NCBI GenBank assembly: GCA_964545315.1
Contig: CAZJGI010000005.1
Span: forward strand, 1-64,000
Source: JAAYJR01 sp964545315
Lineage (GTDB): Bacteria > Bacteroidota > Bacteroidia > Bacteroidales > Prolixibacteraceae
DNA: 64,000 bases
Direction: 5' to 3'
The notes under the pieces were generated by a model. That model was given only the letters and a program-made list of their open reading frames with translations. It had not been told where the DNA came from and did no database searches. Below, one piece after another: positions 54,079 through 63,973 of this stretch (position 1 is the first letter of the stretch; every line of letters starts with the position of its first letter). The position numbers and the translations under genes were made by a program.

Positions 54079-54696
54079 TTATTCAAATTTTGTCAATTCA
54101 TTACTATTTTCAGTATTAAAGAAACAGTTATATACTTTCAAGGCTACCCAGGCGTCGGTTGCTGCATAAAGTTTTTGTGCTTCAGAAAGTTCAGGCGATT
54201 CCCAATTGGAAAGTTGCTGTGATTTTGATATTCGAAATCCCAGTACAATTGCAGCCAGTTTTTTAAGACTGATATTTTTTATACCGAACTGCTTTGCGTA
54301 ACTCTGTAATTCAATAAATCCGGCTGGGTTAAATCTTTTTACCTGTTGCAAACTTTTAATATCGTCATGAATTGCCACCCCAGGTTTTATAATTTTTGGA
54401 TCAGACAATAAGTTTTTGATTTCCAAGGGTAATCCCAGTTTATTTATCCTGAATAAAAAAGCATGATCTGAAGTAGATAACTGCAGCAGTGCGACCTTAT
54501 TCAGAGCTCCCTTTTTAAAAGACGGCCTGGTTTCAGTATCAAATCCAATAACAGAACATTTAGACAGATTTTTTACTGCATAATCTACCTGTTGAGGCTG
54601 ATCTACAACAATAACTTCCCCTTCAAACCACCTCAAAGGTAATGTGGCAAGTTCCTCTCTTGTTATGCTCTCTTTAAATTTCATCTGTCTTCTCAT
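54079..54696 (-). CDS. 3'-5' exonuclease, RNase D-like
   Basis: A 205-residue DEDD exonuclease. Catalytic motifs: GFDTETRPSFKKG (D/E), HDDIKSLQQ (D) and YAATDAWVALKVYN (Y/D, DEDDy type). There is no HRDC domain, so it is a single-domain nuclease rather than a full RNase D. The gene overlaps the end of the DUF5063 gene by 23 bp (or 11 bp if the ATG at 54684 is used). It precedes cysH closely. Substrate (RNA or DNA ends) is not determined. Confidence 0.88.
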   Translation of the reverse strand: MRRQMKFKESITREELATLPLRWFEGEVIVVDQPQQVDYAVKNLSKCSVIGFDTETRPSFKKGALNKVALLQLSTSDHAFLFRINKLGLPLEIKNLLSDPKIIKPGVAIHDDIKSLQQVKRFNPAGFIELQSYAKQFGIKNISLKKLAAIVLGFRISKSQQLSNWESPELSEAQKLYAATDAWVALKVYNCFFNTENSNELTKFE

Positions 54697-55309
54697 TCAA
54701 ATTTGAATCCCAAAATTTATCAAGCCACTCAGATCTGCCTTTCTGGGGGTGGGTATTATTATCAACGCCACCGTCCTTAACATTTCCTGATTTACCGGTC
54801 ATTATCATATGTATGGCCCTAAGCACATTGACCAGACGTTGACCCCAGAAATCTTCAAAATGGGATTCACAATCATACAAGGCATCATTCATTATCTCTT
54901 CATTACCGATGCTGTAAGCAATAATGAAATCTTTCAGGTCTTGATATATATCTGTCAGGTTTTCGGAAACACTTGCAGTTACTGTTTCTTCTGAAAACTG
55001 AATATCAGGATCGAATACTTCATAATAGCTGTCTTCTTCTCCCATTGTCTCCTGCCATCGCTGAAGGATAATATTATAATCAAGCTCACTTAAATATTTT
55101 TCAAGTTCATCTTCAAGTATTTTTTCAGTTTTGGGAAGCAGGGCTGCCTTCAGATATAGCAAAGGCAGGATCCTTTGTAATTTATAAAGGTTTTCCCTAA
55201 CCGTAAATTTACGAACATTCTCTATCAGATTACAATACTCATTTGCTACTGTAACAAATTCTACAGTATTTTTTGAATAAACCAAAGCATTTATACTATC
55301 ATTATTCAT
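54674..55309 (-). CDS. DUF5063 protein
   Basis: A 211-residue soluble protein of the DUF5063 family, common in Bacteroidota beside the RNase D-like exonuclease. It is helical throughout and acidic, with FVTVANEYCNLIENV at the start and FEDFWGQRLVNVLRAIHMI near residue 165. The ATG at 55309 was preferred because the longer frame opens with TTG almost on top of the promoter. The stop lies inside the next gene. Function is unknown; conserved pairing suggests it works with the exonuclease. Confidence 0.85.
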   Translation of the reverse strand: MNNDSINALVYSKNTVEFVTVANEYCNLIENVRKFTVRENLYKLQRILPLLYLKAALLPKTEKILEDELEKYLSELDYNIILQRWQETMGEEDSYYEVFDPDIQFSEETVTASVSENLTDIYQDLKDFIIAYSIGNEEIMNDALYDCESHFEDFWGQRLVNVLRAIHMIMTGKSGNVKDGGVDNNTHPQKGRSEWLDKFWDSNLNEKTDEI

Positions 55310-55331
55310 AATAATGTAATTCAAAGAGATG

Positions 55332-55339
55332 CAAATGTA
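55332..55339 (-). promoter_or_regulatory. -7 promoter element of the DUF5063 operon
   Basis: On the minus strand this is TACATTTG (followed by CA), matching TAnnTTTG, about 23 bp before the chosen ATG at 55309. The closeness argues against the longer TTG start. Confidence 0.5.
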
Positions 55340-55424
55340 AAAAAGATTTTGAAGAATACTAGCCGCTTAATGTTATGATTGGAATGAACAGATCAGCTGA
55401 TTGGTCATCCTTACACCTGTATAA

Positions 55425-57335
55425 TTATTTTTTTTCCTCTGCCCACTCAAGTTTACCATCAATTCTCAACACAATTTTTTTATTATCAATTAGCCACTTA
55501 ACAACTTCGATAATTTTATCTCTGTCACCGGACATATGAAAAATAAGTTTTTCGTATGTGCAGGGATCATTCAATATTTTTCTTACCCTGTCACTTATTT
55601 CATCAAATTCAAATGAGCTCAATCCTTTTTGTCTCATTGCCTGGCATACATCACAGGTTCCGCACTCAGGGGAATCAGATTCTCCAAAATAACGAAGTAA
55701 CAGCCTGCTCCTGCAAATCGAGCTGTTAGTTGCATAATTAATAACTGCTTCTATGCGCTCAACGAAATCGGCTTTTCTCTGATCATAATTATCTTTGGAT
55801 AATCTTATTCTGTCTATCTGAATCCTTTCCTTGCTAAAATATATATAAGGAGTAGTTTTCCTTGGAATATAATCTATTATTCGTGATTTGCGCAGATATT
55901 TAAGAAATTTATAAACATCCTCCAAATCCAGGCCTGCTCTTTTAGCGAGCAGTTTTTCATCTATTATCACATAACCATTGAAAAGGCCTGTATATGAGCG
56001 AAGTATTAATTTTATAAACTGATCAAAATCAGCATTTGCAACCTGAAATTTGTACAGGTCGTCACGGGATACTGTAAAAAAGATCCGTGAAGGGCTGTCT
56101 ATTTCTCCGGTAAACTCGATATATCCCTCACGTTGTAATATTTTCAGGCTGTTATAAACTAAAGTTTGTCCAAATTTATATGACTGGGCAAAATTTCCAA
56201 GGTTAAATTCGAACACCTGGCCTTTTCCAAAACCTTCTGCCACCTGATAATAATTGCAGAGTGCCTGGTATACTCTTTTGATCTTTTCCGGCTCAGGGAA
56301 TGCTGTTGCAACATGTTTTTTAAGTTTGGTTTTATCTGCATTATTAAACAAAAAAACAGCAACTGCTTTTTTACCATCGCGCCCTGCCCTGCCTGCTTCC
56401 TGGAAATATGCTTCCAGCGAATCGGGAGAATCAAAATGAACAACAAACCTCACATCCGGCTTGTCGATACCCATGCCAAATGCATTAGTAGCAACAATAA
56501 CCCTGTTCTTCCCGGTCAGCCATTGATCTTGTTTGTAACTGCGTACTTCATTCTTCAGGCCGGCATGGTAATGATCTGCAGCAATGCCATATTTACATAA
56601 CTCGCGGGCGATATCTTTTGATCCTTTTCTGCTTCTGACGTAAACAATGCCTGAACCTTTAACAGCCTTAAGTGTTTCAACCAGATAATCAATTTTATTC
56701 TCCCGTAAACGCACCAGATAACTCAAATTGTCTCGCTGGAAAGACATCTTAAGCACATTCTCTTCACTAAATCCCAGTTTTTCCTGAATATCTTCCGCCA
56801 CTTTAGGTGTGGCAGTTGCTGTAAGGGCCAGGAAGGGTATATCGGATAATATTTCCCTCAGTTTAATAATATTGAGGTAACTGGGACGAAAATCATAACC
56901 CCACTGCGAAATACAATGAGCTTCATCAACAGTCACCAGATTTACTTTCATCCTCGAAAGACGCTCCTTAAAATTATCAGAGTTCAAGCGTTCAGGAGCC
57001 AAATACAAAAATTTATAATCTCCCCAAACTGCATTATCCAATGCAATGTTTATTTCGCGTGAAGTCATTCCGCTATGTATTTGTAAAGCTCTGATCCCTT
57101 TACGGTGTAAATTTTCAACCTGGTCTTTCATTAATGCAATAAGAGGAGTAATTACCAGGCATAATCCTTCCCCGGAAAGTGAATATACCTGAAAAGTAAT
57201 TGATTTTCCACCACCTGTAGGCATGAGCCCTAAGGTATCCTTTCCCGAAGCAATTGAATTTATTATTTCTAACTGCAGGGGACGAAAATCGGGGTATCCC
57301 CAATATCTGTTCAGTATTTGCCTGAAATTATCCAT
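55425..57335 (-). CDS. recQ: ATP-dependent DNA helicase RecQ
   Basis: A 636-residue superfamily 2 helicase for recombination and repair. Motifs: MPTGGGKSITFQV (Walker A), VDEAHCISQWGYDFRPSY (DEAH and the RecQ loop), ALTATATPKV, and FQEAGRAGRDG (motif VI). The RecQ-Ct zinc ligands appear as CRSRLLLRYFGESDSPECGTCDVC (two parts). A full HRDC domain was not apparent at the end, where a short winged-helix-like tail stands instead. It stands alone upstream of guaB, diverging from it. Confidence 0.94.
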   Translation of the reverse strand: MDNFRQILNRYWGYPDFRPLQLEIINSIASGKDTLGLMPTGGGKSITFQVYSLSGEGLCLVITPLIALMKDQVENLHRKGIRALQIHSGMTSREINIALDNAVWGDYKFLYLAPERLNSDNFKERLSRMKVNLVTVDEAHCISQWGYDFRPSYLNIIKLREILSDIPFLALTATATPKVAEDIQEKLGFSEENVLKMSFQRDNLSYLVRLRENKIDYLVETLKAVKGSGIVYVRSRKGSKDIARELCKYGIAADHYHAGLKNEVRSYKQDQWLTGKNRVIVATNAFGMGIDKPDVRFVVHFDSPDSLEAYFQEAGRAGRDGKKAVAVFLFNNADKTKLKKHVATAFPEPEKIKRVYQALCNYYQVAEGFGKGQVFEFNLGNFAQSYKFGQTLVYNSLKILQREGYIEFTGEIDSPSRIFFTVSRDDLYKFQVANADFDQFIKLILRSYTGLFNGYVIIDEKLLAKRAGLDLEDVYKFLKYLRKSRIIDYIPRKTTPYIYFSKERIQIDRIRLSKDNYDQRKADFVERIEAVINYATNSSICRSRLLLRYFGESDSPECGTCDVCQAMRQKGLSSFEFDEISDRVRKILNDPCTYEKLIFHMSGDRDKIIEVVKWLIDNKKIVLRIDGKLEWAEEKK

Positions 57336-57448
57336 TAATCATATTGCAATAACTTTTCACTTTACAAATAATAACTATCAGCGTAAAATTAATATTTCTC
57401 CATTGTTTAACAATTTTTATTGATCCAAACGCTTTCAATGACAATATA

Positions 57449-57483
57449 TTTGGGTAGCCTTATTCTATTTTTTTGTAGTTTTG
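57449..57483 (+). promoter_or_regulatory. Promoter of guaB
   Basis: TTTG (57449-57452) and TAGTTTTG (57476-57483) match the Bacteroidota -33/-7 consensus with 23 bp between them. The start codon is 33 bp downstream. Confidence 0.65.
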
Positions 57484-57516
57484 CGGTTTAAAATTTATTA
57501 TTAAAAATAAAGTCCC

Positions 57517-58989
57517 ATGTCATTCTATTCTGAAAAAATAATTTTTGAAGGTTTAACTTTTGATGATGTCCTTTTAGTTCCTTTATATTCCGAGGTTTTA
57601 CCTGTAGAGGTTGACCTGGCTTCAAAATTTTCGAGGTCAATAACTATAAATGCTCCTATAGTTACAGCAGCTATGGATACAGTGACTGAAAACAAAATGG
57701 CTATTGCCATTGCCAGGGAAGGAGGTATCGGGGTGATCCACAAAAACATGACAATTGATGAACAATCTCATCAGGTAACAACTGTTAAAAGGGCTGAAAA
57801 TGGAATGATCTATGATCCTGTAACGATTACCAGGGAAAAGAGAGTTGCTGATGCATTAGATATAATGGCAAAATTCAAAATAGGGGGAATTCCTGTAGTT
57901 GATGAGCAGAATCATCTTGTAGGTATTGTTACTAATCGTGACCTGCGTTTTGAAAAGGACATGAACAGGCCGATAGAAGAGATAATGACAAAGGAAAACC
58001 TTGTTTCTACAACTGAATCTACGGATCTTGAAAAAGCTGCTGCAATACTGCAGGAGTATAAAATTGAAAAATTACCTGTTGTAGATAAAAACAACAAATT
58101 GATAGGATTAGTAACTTACAAGGATATAACAAAAGCAAAAGATAAACCGTTTGCATGCAAAGATGAAAAAGGCAGGTTAAGGGTAGCAGCAGGCATTGGA
58201 AATGCTGCTGACACAATGGAACGGGTTGATGAGCTTATCAAAGCCCAGGTTGATGCGCTGGTCATTGACACTGCACATGCCCATACCAGGGGGGTGATAG
58301 AAATGCTCAAAAAAATAAAAGCTAAATATCCGGAAAAGGACATTGTAGCAGGAAATATAGGTACGGCAGAAGCAGCTATTGACCTTGCTAATGCCGGCGC
58401 TGATGCCATAAAAGTGGGCATAGGCCCCGGATCAATATGTACTACCAGAATAATTGCCGGTGTGGGTGTACCTCAACTATCAGCAATCTACAGTGTTGCT
58501 GAAGCACTAAAAGGAAGGGGCATACCAGTTATCGCAGATGGAGGTATCCGGTATTCAGGTGATATAGTTAAAGCACTGGCTGCCGGTGCAAACTCAGTAA
58601 TGGCGGGAGGATTATTTGCAGGTGTGGAAGAATCACCGGGGGAAACAATATTATACCAGGGACGTAAGTTTAAATCTTACCGGGGAATGGGTTCTATTGA
58701 AGCTATGCAAAAAGGATCGAAAGACAGATATTTCCAGGATATGGAAGAAGATATAAAAAAGCTGGTGCCGGAAGGTATTACAGCACGCGTTCCGTATAAA
58801 GGAACCCTGTATGAGGTTATTTATCAATTGTTAGGTGGGTTAAGGGCAGGTATGGGATATTGCGGAGCTGAAAATATTGAAATGCTCCAAAAAGCAAAAT
58901 TTACAAAAATTACAAATGCCGGCGTACTGGAAAGCCATCCTCATGATGTTACAATAACCAGAGAAGCACCAAATTACAGTAGCCGGTAA
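57517..58989 (+). CDS. guaB: IMP dehydrogenase
   Basis: This enzyme makes XMP from IMP, the first committed step to GMP. The 490-residue sequence has the barrel start LTFDDVLLVPLYSEVLP, two CBS domains at about 95-215, GSICTTRIIAGVGVPQ with the catalytic Cys, and the flap region GMGSIEAMQKGSKDRYF. It starts a five-gene plus-strand run. The promoter just upstream is clear. Confidence 0.96.
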   Translation: MSFYSEKIIFEGLTFDDVLLVPLYSEVLPVEVDLASKFSRSITINAPIVTAAMDTVTENKMAIAIAREGGIGVIHKNMTIDEQSHQVTTVKRAENGMIYDPVTITREKRVADALDIMAKFKIGGIPVVDEQNHLVGIVTNRDLRFEKDMNRPIEEIMTKENLVSTTESTDLEKAAAILQEYKIEKLPVVDKNNKLIGLVTYKDITKAKDKPFACKDEKGRLRVAAGIGNAADTMERVDELIKAQVDALVIDTAHAHTRGVIEMLKKIKAKYPEKDIVAGNIGTAEAAIDLANAGADAIKVGIGPGSICTTRIIAGVGVPQLSAIYSVAEALKGRGIPVIADGGIRYSGDIVKALAAGANSVMAGGLFAGVEESPGETILYQGRKFKSYRGMGSIEAMQKGSKDRYFQDMEEDIKKLVPEGITARVPYKGTLYEVIYQLLGGLRAGMGYCGAENIEMLQKAKFTKITNAGVLESHPHDVTITREAPNYSSR

Positions 58990-59012
58990 AGAATGTTAAT
59001 GTAAAATTTGAA

Positions 59013-59870
59013 ATGTTTGATCTGCTGAATAAATATTTATTTCTGTCATTTTTATTTTTTCTGTTCCCTGAATGCAGAAATGTTGGATCACCTGAAGATA
59101 AAATAATAGCAAGGGTGGGTACAACAACATTATATCACTCAGAATTATCATCTGTTATTCCTAATGATGCCATCCCTGAAGATAGTGCAATGATGGCTGA
59201 TGATTATATTAATAAATGGATAAAACAGGAACTTTTATTGCAAAAAGCAATGGAAAACCTTTCTCCCGAACAGAAAGATGTTACCCGGGAACTGGAAGAT
59301 TATAAAAATTCACTCCTCATTTACAGATATAAAAATGAACTTATTGCACAAAGAATGGATACTACAATAACAGAGGAGCATATACTGGACTTCTATACAG
59401 AAAATAGTGCCAGTTTTAAATTGAAAAATAATATAGTAAAAGCAATTTTTATCAAAACTCCCAATGAACTGGCCAATCCCGAACAACTGCGTCAATTGTG
59501 CAGTAATGATAGCGAAGAAGGAATATTGGAACTTAGGGATTTTTGTGTGCGTTATGCCAAAAACTATGATATACTGACTGACAGATGGGTGGATTTTGAA
59601 GTAATAGCAAATAAGATACCTCAATCTATAGATCAACCTGAACGCTTTTTAAGAAATAATGATATCATGGAATTTAATGATTCTACCTATTATTATTTTA
59701 TTAATATACAGGATTATAAATTGAAAAATGAACAAGCGCCTTTGGAATATGTGAGAGATAACATTAAAAATTTAATTTTGAACCGCAGGAAAATCGAGTT
59801 TTTAAAACAAATAGAAAATAATGTATATTCAGAAGGTATAAGAAAAAACAATTTTAAAATATTTAATTGA
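59013..59870 (+). CDS. PPIase-related lipoprotein chaperone, SurA-like N-terminus
   Basis: A 285-residue protein, lipobox-like FLFPECRN with Cys near 22. It has the SurA N-terminal helical layout (TTLYHSELSSVIP, DDYINKWIKQELLLQKAME) and an all-helical remainder, but I do not see the parvulin domain signature. It probably acts as a periplasmic chaperone for outer-membrane proteins beside the SurA-like PPIase immediately downstream (7-bp gap). The two likely form a coupled pair. Confidence 0.78.
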   Translation: MFDLLNKYLFLSFLFFLFPECRNVGSPEDKIIARVGTTTLYHSELSSVIPNDAIPEDSAMMADDYINKWIKQELLLQKAMENLSPEQKDVTRELEDYKNSLLIYRYKNELIAQRMDTTITEEHILDFYTENSASFKLKNNIVKAIFIKTPNELANPEQLRQLCSNDSEEGILELRDFCVRYAKNYDILTDRWVDFEVIANKIPQSIDQPERFLRNNDIMEFNDSTYYYFINIQDYKLKNEQAPLEYVRDNIKNLILNRRKIEFLKQIENNVYSEGIRKNNFKIFN

Positions 59871-59877
59871 AATAAAG

Positions 59878-61230
59878 ATGAATAACGCGAATGTAAAAAT
59901 GATTGTCTTATTCCTTATAATTTTTATATCTGGTAACATTATTGCTCAGGACAGAGTTGTTGATCAGATAGTTGCCATCGTGGGGAGCAATATCATTTTA
60001 AAATCAGACATTGAAAAGATGTTTATAGACCAACAGGCACAAGGGATCACATCAGAAGGTGATATGAAGTGTGAAATCCTGGAAAACTTTTTAATTGACA
60101 AGTTGCTTATAGCCGAAGCTGAGTTAGATACTCTTATTGAGGTTACAGACAGTCAGGTTAACCAGCAAATGGAAAGTCAGCTACAAATGTATATCGCACA
60201 TTTTGGATCTGAACGTGCTGTTGAAAATTTCTTTAAAAAACCAATTGCTGAAATAAGAGCTGAAAATCAGCAGGTTATCAAAAATCAGCTATTAAGTGCA
60301 CAGATGAGAAATAAGATAGTAAAGGATGTAACTATTACACCTTCGGAAGTAAGGCAGTATTACAGAGATCTTTCTGAAGACGAGATTCCCGTCATGCCCC
60401 TGCAGTATGAATATGCACAAATTACCATGAAGCCTGCTATTGATATTGATGAAGAGAACAGGGTGAAAGCTGAATTACGTGAATTGAAAAGACGTATTGA
60501 GGAAGGGTCAAGTTTTGCAGCAATGGCAGTAATGTATTCTGAAGGCCCTTCCGCAAGTAGCGGTGGAGAAATAGGATACCTGGGACGTGCCCAGTTAGAT
60601 CCTGCATATGCTGCAGTGGCATTTAACCTGAAAGGAGATAAAATCTCAAATGTAATAGAAACTGAATACGGATTTCATATAATACAGCTAATTGACCGAC
60701 AGGGTGAGAAAGTTAACACCAGGCATATACTTATGAAACCAAAAATTACTCCTGAAGCTAAGGAAAAGGCTTATAACCGCCTCGACAGCCTGGCCAACCT
60801 GATAAGGAAAGAAGAAATTTCTTTTGCTGAAGCTGCAAGAATCTTCTCAGCTGATAAAAATACACGTAATAACGGGGGTATGGCAATAAACTCAAATTCA
60901 GCTTCATCAAAATTTACTATCGAAGAACTGGACGGAGATGTTAGCAAGGTACTCCCCTCCCTGAAAATAAATGAAATTTCAGACCCTTTTGAAACTCTTG
61001 ACCAGGACAGCAGGCAAACTGTATATAAGATCATAAAACTTATAGATAAAACTGATGCCCATAAGGCAAATCTCCAAAAAGACTATCAATATTTGGGAGA
61101 TATATTTCTTGCACAAAAAAAAGAAAGGGTATTGAGGGAATGGATAAACGATAAACAGGCACAGACATATATCAAGATAGACCCAACCTATGCTAACTGC
61201 AATTTTGACTTCAGTAACTGGATCAAATAA
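59878..61230 (+). CDS. SurA-like peptidylprolyl isomerase
   Basis: A 450-residue exported protein with signal ending NIIAQD. The N-terminal chaperone region starts VDQIVAIVGSNIILKSDIE, as in SurA. A first parvulin domain spans about 170-280 (YSEGPSASSGGEIGYLGRAQLDP, TEYGFHIIQLI) and a second, weaker one about 285-390 (KVNTRHILMKP, NNGGMAIN). It should fold outer-membrane barrels in the periplasm. It is 7 bp after the lipoprotein chaperone and 29 bp before the MoxR ATPase. Confidence 0.88.
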   Translation: MNNANVKMIVLFLIIFISGNIIAQDRVVDQIVAIVGSNIILKSDIEKMFIDQQAQGITSEGDMKCEILENFLIDKLLIAEAELDTLIEVTDSQVNQQMESQLQMYIAHFGSERAVENFFKKPIAEIRAENQQVIKNQLLSAQMRNKIVKDVTITPSEVRQYYRDLSEDEIPVMPLQYEYAQITMKPAIDIDEENRVKAELRELKRRIEEGSSFAAMAVMYSEGPSASSGGEIGYLGRAQLDPAYAAVAFNLKGDKISNVIETEYGFHIIQLIDRQGEKVNTRHILMKPKITPEAKEKAYNRLDSLANLIRKEEISFAEAARIFSADKNTRNNGGMAINSNSASSKFTIEELDGDVSKVLPSLKINEISDPFETLDQDSRQTVYKIIKLIDKTDAHKANLQKDYQYLGDIFLAQKKERVLREWINDKQAQTYIKIDPTYANCNFDFSNWIK

Positions 61231-61259
61231 TAATTATTGATATTTAAAATCAAATAAAC

Positions 61260-62222
61260 ATGAATTTCAAAAACGACGTTGAGGCACTTGATGCCCTGCG
61301 CGATAAATTTCATAATCTGCTGAACGAGATCACCAGGGTTATTTACGGACAGGACAAGATTATCACTGAAGTGCTGGTAGCCCTGTTTAGCCGGGGACAT
61401 GTCCTTCTAATAGGTGTACCAGGCCTGGCTAAAACCCTTATGGTAACAACTATCGCAAAAATTCTGGGCTTAAAATATAACCGTATACAGTTTACACCTG
61501 ATCTAATGCCCTCAGACATTATAGGAACCGAAATTTTGGATAAAGAAAGGCAGTTCAGGTTCGTTAAGGGTCCTCTTTTTGCCAATATTATCCTTGCCGA
61601 TGAGATTAACCGCACACCTCCAAAAACTCAGTCTGCCTTACTGGAAGCCATGCAGGAACAGGCAGTTACCTCAGCAGGTCAGCGTTTTGAACTGGAAAGT
61701 CCGTTTTTTGTCCTGGCAACTCAGAATCCAATAGAGCAAGAAGGTACATATCCCCTTCCCGAAGCACAGCTTGACAGGTTTATGTTCTCTGTATGGCTGG
61801 ATTATCCTAAATATGAAGATGAATTGACTATAGTAAAAAATACTACTTCAAATCTTCAGTTTGACCTTCACCCTGTTATATCAGGAAAAGAAATTATATT
61901 TTTCCAGAATCTTATCAGAAAAATCCCTATTAATGATAATGTTTTACATTATGCAGTAACCCTTGCTGCAAAAACCCGACCGGGTAATGGAATGGCCTCA
62001 GGACATGCAGAGCAATACCTTAAATGGGGGGCAGGCCCAAGAGCATCTCAGTATCTGGTGATAGGAGCAAAAACACATGCAGCCCTGCACGGAAAATATT
62101 CACCCGATATTGAGGATGTGAAAGCAGTAGCACCTTCTATTCTCAGACATAGGATAATTAAAAATTATAAAGCCGAGGCAGAGAATATTTCTGTTGAAAC
62201 AATAATTGAAAACCTGATTTAA
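61260..62222 (+). CDS. MoxR-family AAA+ ATPase
   Basis: A 320-residue AAA+ ATPase of the MoxR type. Walker A is GVPGLAKTLMV, Walker B ILADEINRTPPKTQSALLEAMQE, sensor 1 LATQNPIEQEGTYPLPEAQLDRF. The C-terminal lid is helical. MoxR ATPases work as chaperones for metal insertion or membrane complex assembly, usually with VWA-domain partners that are not in this window. The last base of its stop codon is the first base of the next gene's ATG (TAATG), so translation is coupled to the OstA-like protein. Confidence 0.94.
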   Translation: MNFKNDVEALDALRDKFHNLLNEITRVIYGQDKIITEVLVALFSRGHVLLIGVPGLAKTLMVTTIAKILGLKYNRIQFTPDLMPSDIIGTEILDKERQFRFVKGPLFANIILADEINRTPPKTQSALLEAMQEQAVTSAGQRFELESPFFVLATQNPIEQEGTYPLPEAQLDRFMFSVWLDYPKYEDELTIVKNTTSNLQFDLHPVISGKEIIFFQNLIRKIPINDNVLHYAVTLAAKTRPGNGMASGHAEQYLKWGAGPRASQYLVIGAKTHAALHGKYSPDIEDVKAVAPSILRHRIIKNYKAEAENISVETIIENLI

Positions 62223-63802
62223 TGACGTTCCGGTTGATCAGTAAGGAGGTAATCGCCCACCCTGCCCGGTTAATCCTGGTAAGCGTATGTTTATTGTTTC
62301 AATTCTCTACAATTGGCCAGACAAAAAAAAGAGTAGACATTGAAAAGGCATCATATTGGGAAGCAAATGAACAAATAGCCCCTAATGCCCAGAGACTTAT
62401 CGGAGATGTAAGGATCAGGCACCTTGATATTCTCATGTGGTGTGACAGCGCTTATACTTATACCGGGACCAACCGTGTTGATGCTTTTGGAAATGTCCAT
62501 ATTAACCAGGGAGATACTATTGATCTTTATGCAAATAAAATTATTTATAACGGTGATAACAACTTTGCAAGAGCCACCAATAATGTTAAACTGGTTAACA
62601 AGTCTACTACTCTCTATTGTGATACTCTTGAATTTGATATGGAAGCCAATATAGGGTATTATGATACGGGAGGGAAAATCATAGATTCCACCAATACACT
62701 TACAAGCCTGATTGCCAGATATTTTATTGACCTGGATATAATATACTTCTACCAGGACGTAACAGCATTCAATGAAGATCATACACTTAAGAATGATACA
62801 TTGATTTATAATACTAACTCAGGATTGTACCTTATTAAAGGTCCTACTACGATTCGTGATTCAGCTTATACTCTTTATACAGAAGATGGATGGTATAATT
62901 CAAAAACTGGTGAAGCAGAGCTAATTAAAAATCCAAAAATCTTTGACGAAACCCAGGAACTGACCGCCGGTTACATAAGATATAATGAAGCTGACGGAAA
63001 AGGGAATGCCATGGGCAAAGTTCATATCCAGGATTACGAAAACAAAATTATTGTTAACGGAAATAAAGCGGAATATTCTGATAAAATGGAAATGGCTACA
63101 GTCACCGATTCAGCTTTATTCATGACTTATTCAGAAAAAGACACACTGTATTTACATGCAGATACTTTAAAGTCAGTTCCTGATACTATAGAGGGAGAAA
63201 AACTGATAAGGGCGTACTATGGAACCAGGTTTTTCCGTAATGACATCCAGGGAATTTGCGATTCTCTTGTATATTACAGTAAAGACTCTGTAGTTCAACT
63301 TTATAAAAATCCGGTTATTTGGTCGAATATACATCAGTTAAGTGCTGAAAAAATAGATATGAAACAAAATAAAGATGCACCTGATGAAATACATCTTATC
63401 AACAACAGCTACATAATTTCAAAATTAGACTCCGGACGCTTCGACCAGATCAAAGGCAGAGATATGACCGGATACATAGTAAATAATGAAATTGATAAAA
63501 TAGATGTGGACGGAAGTGGCCAAACACTCTATTACACCAGGGAAGATACAACTATTATCGGCCTTAACAGGGCAGAAAGCAGCAGGATATCTATTCAATT
63601 TAAAGATGACAAAATATATCGTATAGCATTTGTACAGTCGCCGCAGGGAACACTGAAACCTCTTTTTGAGGTATCCGAAGAAGAAAAAAAACTCAGCGGA
63701 TTCGACTGGAAAATAGATTTACGGCCGATGTCTAAAGATGATGTGTTTATAAATAAACTAACCACTGAAAAACCAGAGGAAGGTTCTGCTGATGAAAATT
63801 AA
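62222..63802 (+). CDS. OstA/LptA-like LPS export protein
   Basis: A 526-residue exported protein with signal around residues 15-33 (LVSVCLLFQFSTIGQ). The OstA/LptA-like repeats follow: WCDSAYTYTGTNRVDAFGNV, KIIYNGDNNFARATNNVKL, and later CDSLVYYSKDSVVQLYKNPV. Such beta-jellyroll domains carry lipopolysaccharide from inner to outer membrane. It is larger than LptA alone and ends with a less conserved C-terminal region. It starts one base inside the moxR stop codon. It closes the guaB-to-OstA run. Confidence 0.88.
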   Translation: MTFRLISKEVIAHPARLILVSVCLLFQFSTIGQTKKRVDIEKASYWEANEQIAPNAQRLIGDVRIRHLDILMWCDSAYTYTGTNRVDAFGNVHINQGDTIDLYANKIIYNGDNNFARATNNVKLVNKSTTLYCDTLEFDMEANIGYYDTGGKIIDSTNTLTSLIARYFIDLDIIYFYQDVTAFNEDHTLKNDTLIYNTNSGLYLIKGPTTIRDSAYTLYTEDGWYNSKTGEAELIKNPKIFDETQELTAGYIRYNEADGKGNAMGKVHIQDYENKIIVNGNKAEYSDKMEMATVTDSALFMTYSEKDTLYLHADTLKSVPDTIEGEKLIRAYYGTRFFRNDIQGICDSLVYYSKDSVVQLYKNPVIWSNIHQLSAEKIDMKQNKDAPDEIHLINNSYIISKLDSGRFDQIKGRDMTGYIVNNEIDKIDVDGSGQTLYYTREDTTIIGLNRAESSRISIQFKDDKIYRIAFVQSPQGTLKPLFEVSEEEKKLSGFDWKIDLRPMSKDDVFINKLTTEKPEEGSADEN

Positions 63803-63944
63803 AATTCTTTTGTTTAAATTTTTTCTGACTATATTCCATTCTAATTTTTAATCTTTTCAACAGAAAAAGAATCAAATATTAATTTCTTCATTAATTTTAC
63901 TTAATAATTAATGCAAAGATGTTTTCATATTAAAAAAATATTTT

Positions 63945-63952
63945 AATATTTG
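63945..63952 (+). promoter_or_regulatory. Candidate -7 promoter element
   Basis: AATATTTG followed by CA resembles the Bacteroidota -7 motif TAnnTTTG with one mismatch. It lies 21 bp before the ATG at 63974. Confidence 0.4.
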
Positions 63953-63973
63953 CATCCGAACGTTAAAGAAAAC

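Noticed and set aside
54072..54086. Five-codon extension of cysH overlapping the exonuclease gene
   Set aside because: The extended start is TTG; the ATG at 54071 is the better start and removes the apparent overlap.
62351..62782. 143-codon minus-strand frame opposite the OstA-like gene
   Set aside because: Antisense shadow within a conserved operon.
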